The position numbers were made by a program, and so were the translations under genes. The notes under the pieces are model-generated. The model did no database searches. It was not told where the DNA came from and worked only from the letters and a program-made list of their open reading frames with translations. Positions 45,043-48,783 of a stretch of 48,783 nt of DNA are shown here, piece by piece; the stretch's first letter is position 1, and every line of letters starts with the position of its first letter. This DNA is from OLB11 sp044234005. Its GTDB lineage: Bacteria; Bacteroidota; Bacteroidia; Chitinophagales; Chitinophagaceae. The stretch covers positions 1 through 48,783 of the forward strand of contig JBIIJE010000007.1 in NCBI GenBank assembly GCA_044234005.1, in the 5' to 3' direction.

Positions 45043-46305
45043 ATGAATAAAAAGATATTATCATTTTTCTTGGCATGTAGTATATTCAGTGACAACTTGT
45101 TTGCTGGAGGTTCTAAAGTTGGGTTGCAAGGAATCAAGCAAATCGGAATGGCTCATACTGGAGTTGGTTTTGCGCAAGATGCATCTACCATTTATTTTAA
45201 TCCGGCAGGTATGAGTTTTGTGATTAATCAATTTGTAGGTGGTATGAATGCGCTGATTCCTTCAACTAGTTTTCTTGAAAAAGGAACAAATATTACTACA
45301 GATGCTACAGCACAAGTATTTACGCCGCTAGCAGCATACGGTCAACTTAAATTAAGCAAACGAATCAATGTTGGTATCGGAGCTTATACACCATTTGGAA
45401 GCGGTGTGATGTATCCTGCAGAATGGACTGGCAGATACACACTCACAGAAGTCAGTTTACAAACTATTTTCATACAACCGACCGTATCATTTCGAATAAC
45501 CGATAAATTATCAATCGGTGGGGGATATATTTTTGCAAATGGAAGAGTAAATCTTGAAAAAGACTTGCCAATTGCCTCTTCTACCAATTCGAATGATGCC
45601 CACGCTCGACTGAATGGCGACGCGAAAGGAAATGGATACAATGTTGGTATTTATTATAAGAATGACAAGCGATTTAATTTTGGGGTTACTTATCACTCTG
45701 AAGTAACGATGAATGTAGACGAAGGCACTGCTGAATTTACGAATATTCCAACTGCTTTATCAACTACATTCCCAGCAAAAAATACATTTGTAACTGAGTT
45801 AGATCTACCTGCTGAAATAGCTGTAGGGACTTCTTTCAAGCTGAACAAGCGTACTACTTTTGCCGCCGATTTCAATTATACTTATTGGAAAACATTTGAT
45901 TCATTAGGATTCGATTATGGCTTAAATACAAGTTCAGTGACAGATGCAAAGTCTCCTCGTCTTTACGAGAATGCAATGGCTTTTAGAGCAGGTATTCAAT
46001 ACGATGCAAGCAGAAACACTCAATTACGGGTGGGGGCGTTTTTCGACCAAACACCTATACAAAATGGCTATGTATCGCCTGAGTTACCCGATAATGATAG
46101 ATTGGGATTAACCGCAGGAGCGAGTTTTAAATTGGAAGATCGCTTACAATTAGATTTATCAATCATGTATCAAAATGTATTTAAACGTACACAAACGAAT
46201 AAAGAAACTGGTTTGAGTGGAACCTTCCATACTAAAGTATTAGCACCAGGTGCCGGATTAACTTGGCAAATTCGCAAGAGAACCTCGTATGCTAAAAATT
46301 ACTAA
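45043..46305 (+). CDS. FadL-type outer-membrane hydrocarbon / long-chain fatty-acid porin
   Basis: A signal peptide (cleavage near FAGG) is followed by the FadL/TodX hatch with GAHTGVGFAQDASTIYFNPAGMS-like sequence (shown in part: GFAQDASTIYFNPAGMS), a barrel with GAYTPFGSGVMYPAEWTGRY, and the C-terminal strand. Members import long-chain fatty acids or aromatic hydrocarbons across the outer membrane. The ATG at 45043 is chosen because a longer frame begins with a TTG and lacks a signal peptide. At 420 aa it is normal. The gene is followed after 66 bases by a GDSL hydrolase lipoprotein. Confidence 0.9.
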   Translation: MNKKILSFFLACSIFSDNLFAGGSKVGLQGIKQIGMAHTGVGFAQDASTIYFNPAGMSFVINQFVGGMNALIPSTSFLEKGTNITTDATAQVFTPLAAYGQLKLSKRINVGIGAYTPFGSGVMYPAEWTGRYTLTEVSLQTIFIQPTVSFRITDKLSIGGGYIFANGRVNLEKDLPIASSTNSNDAHARLNGDAKGNGYNVGIYYKNDKRFNFGVTYHSEVTMNVDEGTAEFTNIPTALSTTFPAKNTFVTELDLPAEIAVGTSFKLNKRTTFAADFNYTYWKTFDSLGFDYGLNTSSVTDAKSPRLYENAMAFRAGIQYDASRNTQLRVGAFFDQTPIQNGYVSPELPDNDRLGLTAGASFKLEDRLQLDLSIMYQNVFKRTQTNKETGLSGTFHTKVLAPGAGLTWQIRKRTSYAKNY

Positions 46306-46371
46306 GCTCAACCTCTTCTCAAAATTTTTATTGAGTGCTTCAACCTTAGGATGATTTCAAATTATGAAAAA

Positions 46372-47697
46372 ATGAAAAAATACATATTACAAATTGCAGG
46401 TATTGGCCTTTTATTCAGTGCTTGCAAAACTAACTTGGAACCTCAACTAATCAGCAGTGGTGAAGCTAACTTCTCGCGATTTGTTGCAGTAGGTAATTCG
46501 TTGGCATCAGGTTATAGCGATGGCGCCCTTACCTTAGAGGGTCAAAAGAATTCATATCCAAAAATGTTGGCAGAGCAATTTGCTTTAGCAGGTGGAGGCG
46601 TATTTAAAGTTCCTTACATGAATGAAGGAGGTGGAAATGATGGCAGTAATAATGCGGGTAGGGTACTAGGCTTTGTAACACCTTGTAACAGTTCAATACC
46701 AAGTCTTTCTCCAATCTTAAATCCTAAAGGATCTACGCCATTAAATAATGTAGCTGCACAAGGACCTTATAATTTAGTAGCTGTGCCAGGCATAAGAGCG
46801 ATTGATGCAAATTGGAATTTGTATAGCTTGTTGAACCCATTTTTGAATCGCTTCGTGCAAACACCTGGTACGAGTACCTTGCTATCAGAAGCGATGCGCA
46901 TTAATCCAACATTTTTTACATTGTGGTTAGGTAATAACGATGTGCTTGGTTATGCAACAGAAGGCGCACCCGCAGCTTCTGCGAACCCATTAGTACCTGC
47001 CATATCTGATGATGTGGCAGTAAAGGTGGCATTAACTACTTTCGTGGATTCTTTAACGAAGTTTGGAGCTAAAGGAGCAATTGCAAATGTGCCAGATGTT
47101 ACTTCTGTTCCTTATTTTACAACCGTGCCTTGGAATTCCGTGATATTGACGCAAGGTAAGGCTGATACATTAAATCAATTATACGCCTCTTTAAGTTTAC
47201 CCATAACCTGGACGGCTGGTGCAAATGGTTTGCTAATTGTTGACTCTACGCAGCCAGGCTTTCTGAGAAAGGCGATTGACAAAGACTTAATTTTATTAAC
47301 CACACCAGGTGATTCAATTCGTTGCGGTGGCTGGGGCGTTTTACCGGATAAACCACTTATCGATAGATATGTTTTAGATAAAGATGAAGTTACTTTAGTT
47401 CAACTAGCAACAAGTAACTACAATAAAAGCATTGCTGAACTTGCAGCTGCTAAAAATTTAGCATTGGTAGATATGAATGCTTACATGCGTACGATTACAT
47501 CTGGTATTGTATACAATGGTATCACCATGAATGCTAAATTTATTTCTGGTGGTGCATTTAGTTTAGATGGAGTTCATCCTAACCCAAGAGGCTATGCCCT
47601 TATTGCCAATGAATTTATTCGTAGCATCAACGCAAAATATAAATCAAGCATACCCTATGTAGAATTAACGAAGTACAAGGGAGTTTTGTTCCCATAG
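46372..47697 (+). CDS. SGNH/GDSL hydrolase lipoprotein
   Basis: A lipoprotein signal peptide ends in LFSAC (cysteine about residue 17). The SGNH blocks are present: FVAVGNSLASGYSDG (block I, nucleophile serine), LWLGNNDVLGY (block III), and DGVHPNPRGYALIANE (block V, the catalytic Asp/His pair). It should hydrolyse esters such as lipids at the cell surface. I prefer the ATG at 46372 because it gives a clean signal peptide; an earlier ATG at 46351 adds seven residues. The paired FadL porin suggests uptake of the released fatty acids. Confidence 0.85.
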   Translation: MKKYILQIAGIGLLFSACKTNLEPQLISSGEANFSRFVAVGNSLASGYSDGALTLEGQKNSYPKMLAEQFALAGGGVFKVPYMNEGGGNDGSNNAGRVLGFVTPCNSSIPSLSPILNPKGSTPLNNVAAQGPYNLVAVPGIRAIDANWNLYSLLNPFLNRFVQTPGTSTLLSEAMRINPTFFTLWLGNNDVLGYATEGAPAASANPLVPAISDDVAVKVALTTFVDSLTKFGAKGAIANVPDVTSVPYFTTVPWNSVILTQGKADTLNQLYASLSLPITWTAGANGLLIVDSTQPGFLRKAIDKDLILLTTPGDSIRCGGWGVLPDKPLIDRYVLDKDEVTLVQLATSNYNKSIAELAAAKNLALVDMNAYMRTITSGIVYNGITMNAKFISGGAFSLDGVHPNPRGYALIANEFIRSINAKYKSSIPYVELTKYKGVLFP

Positions 47698-47728
47698 TAT
47701 TCCTATTCGGGGAAAAATTAAGAAATAG

Positions 47729-47766
47729 AAAAAGGTTTGCTAGGATTGATTATCAAACCTTTTTTA
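47729..47766 (+). terminator. Intrinsic terminator after the GDSL hydrolase gene
   Basis: AAAAAGGTTTG and CAAACCTTTTTT form a stem with a 14-base loop and a T-run just after it. It is well placed 32 bases beyond the stop codon. Confidence 0.75.
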
Positions 47767-47947
47767 GTTTTATTATCTAGTTTGCTTTAGCCCAAATCAC
47801 CCAATGGGATTTGCGGAACGAAAATTCTAGTAAATTAGATGTCACGTTAACTATTAACGAGACGAATGAGAAGATGTTTTCAATAGTTGCAAAATATCGA
47901 ATTACCGCTGCTTAAACATTTCAACATTTCTGATGCTGAATCTGGGT

Positions 47948-48418
47948 TTAATTTACGAGTATTCGTTCCATTTTTCTGCTCGACTTTCCTTCACATAAGA
48001 CGTAATAAAGTCCTAATGGCATGTTTACTAAAGGTTGAATAGCTATTTTATTTTCTGATAAATAAGTCGTTTCTATATTAATTTTCATCCCTTTTGCATC
48101 AAACATTTGGATGCTTTGAATATCATGATCAGATTGGACAAAAAATGTTTGTTGCCCTGTAATTGGATTCGGATATAACAACATTCCCATTTCTTGACTT
48201 ACGATTGCTGTACTCAAAGGCCAAGCACCAGGCCATTTATATTTAAATACACCATATCCCGAATTGGTTGAGGGGATTTGATTGGTAGTGGCCAAATAAA
48301 TACCAGTTTCAATTATATTCCAAATTCCATCTAATACAGCAGAACCATTAAGATAAGTATCTGGATCTCTTGTTTGTGTTTTGCAAATTCCATTTACACA
48401 CCAAAACAACATAATCAC
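47948..48418 (-). pseudogene. Truncated protein fragment ending in a T9SS type A sorting domain
   Basis: The frame of 156 codons ends with a typical type IX sorting domain: LLYPNPITGQQTFFVQ, IQMFDAKGMKI, then LGLYYVLCEGKSSRKMERI and a final LVN. The domain directs export by the T9SS, but its N-terminal cargo, including any signal peptide, is missing. The start would be a GTG right after an in-frame TAA. The fragment (CKTQTRDPDTYLNGSAVLDG onward) looks like the end of a larger surface protein, cut by a rearrangement at about 48418 where a GC-rich, repeat-bearing segment begins. Confidence 0.65.
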
Positions 48419-48560
48419 TTAATAGTCATCAACCTTTCTTGTCCAGAATGAGACATGAAGTGCAGCGTTCCGTCTTCCTCGAGTCTCTGCCTAAGGACCG
48501 GCGCGGACAGAAATCTAGCGCATCTGGCATTTACTCTCGATAAATTTGTCGGGATAAGAA

Positions 48561-48592
48561 TTGGTCTGCCACACAAATCACATCAGTATAAA
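48561..48592 (-). repeat. Dispersed repeat copy (TTGGTCTGC unit), second site
   Basis: It shares TTGGTCTGC, then ACACAAATCACA, with 14864-14895. Following bases (AGTATAAATGAAAATC) match the reverse of 14701-14735, so this copy may be the longer version of the same unit. Confidence 0.55.
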
Positions 48593-48668
48593 TGAAAATC
48601 AAAAGATATTAGCTTTTATTATACAGATAGAAATTACAAGGACTAAAAACTCTATTGTCTACACATAG

Positions 48669-48703
48669 AAAAAGAGGTTGTCCAATGAAGGACAACCTCT
48701 TTT
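48669..48703. terminator. Strong intrinsic terminator-like hairpin
   Basis: AAAAAGAGGTTGTCC and GGACAACCTCTTTT form a stem of about 14 bases with a short loop and T-rich sequence on one side. Its position beyond the GC-rich segment, with no complete gene nearby in the window, suggests it ends a gene just outside the right edge or served the truncated one. Confidence 0.65.
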
Positions 48704-48783
48704 CTGTTTTATGATAAATAGATTCTGAATTTCTTGCTCTTTCGAGCTTTCTATTCAAAGTTGCTATTAGTCATTTTTACGAA

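Larger units (their letters stand above)
48419..48783. other. Gene-free end with a GC-rich segment, a repeat copy and a terminator
   Basis: From about 48443 to 48540 the base composition rises to roughly 54% GC by hand count, against a clearly lower GC level around it. Short open frames exist on both strands (about 57 codons on minus), but none reads like a known protein. A repeat copy lies at 48561-48592, and an AT-rich stretch follows to a terminator at 48669-48703. Confidence 0.5.

Noticed and set aside
48430..48585. Open minus-strand frame of about 57 codons in the GC-rich block
   Set aside because: No start near a promoter or recognised family; the plus strand is also open, as expected in GC-richer DNA. 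I treat the block as non-coding.
1..48783. tRNA, rRNA, CRISPR arrays, prophage and intact insertion sequences
   Set aside because: I saw no cloverleaf-like or repeat-spacer structure and no transposase or phage structural gene. A covariance-model search would be needed to exclude a short RNA gene.

Overview
The window looks like a low-GC member of the Bacteroidota, probably a Chitinophagales- or Saprospirales-like lineage, although the exact family cannot be fixed from the sequence alone. The evidence is the recurring TAnnTTTG promoter box ahead of many genes, a TonB-dependent receptor with a carboxypeptidase-regulatory-like N-domain, a type IX secretion (T9SS) C-terminal sorting domain, DUF3857 and DUF1573 proteins, BshA (bacillithiol synthesis), and a eukaryote-type NADP isocitrate dehydrogenase. 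Most of it is ordinary chromosome. I see no tRNA, rRNA, CRISPR array, prophage or intact insertion sequence.

Layout. 0-5 kb: a truncated amino-acid permease, metF, recR, two tiny genes including a lipoprotein, and a glycosyltransferase that starts with TTG. 5-14.5 kb, all on the minus strand: a DUF3857 protein whose transglutaminase-like fold seems catalytically dead, a giant secreted TPR plus MORN-repeat protein, an aspartate-type aminotransferase, DUF445, cyanophycinase and bshA. 14.5-17.5 kb: a repeat-bearing gene-free stretch, a divergent PRPP-synthetase-like gene with a GNAT acetyltransferase, and a decayed gene of the DSF synthase (RpfF) family. 17.5-22.1 kb: nusB, a DUF1573 lipoprotein, yajC, an FtsB/DivIC-like gene and a TonB receptor. 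22.1-27.4 kb: a divergent TetR regulator facing an ABC/HlyD/TolC export operon, with two operator-like palindromes between them. 27.4-36 kb: a small membrane protein, a YebC regulator, a fused S9 peptidase, icd, rnr and lpxK. 36-42.6 kb: a small membrane protein, an unusual Mur ligase paralog, two LVIVD-repeat lipoproteins with a barrel-like partner, an acyl-CoA mutase large subunit and clpP. 42.8-48.8 kb: a secreted beta-propeller/dockerin-like protein, a FadL-type porin with a GDSL lipoprotein, a truncated T9SS-domain fragment, and a GC-rich gene-free end carrying a repeat shared with the 14.7 kb region.

How the genes work together. The clearest functional units are the TetR-controlled tripartite exporter, the FadL plus GDSL-lipase pair (probable lipid hydrolysis and uptake at the cell surface), the lpxK-rnr pair, and the LVIVD lipoprotein operon. 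The most notable single finding is the rpfF-like pseudogene. It keeps both active-site glutamate motifs but carries two stop codons and at least one frameshift, which points to recent loss of a fatty-acid signal synthase.
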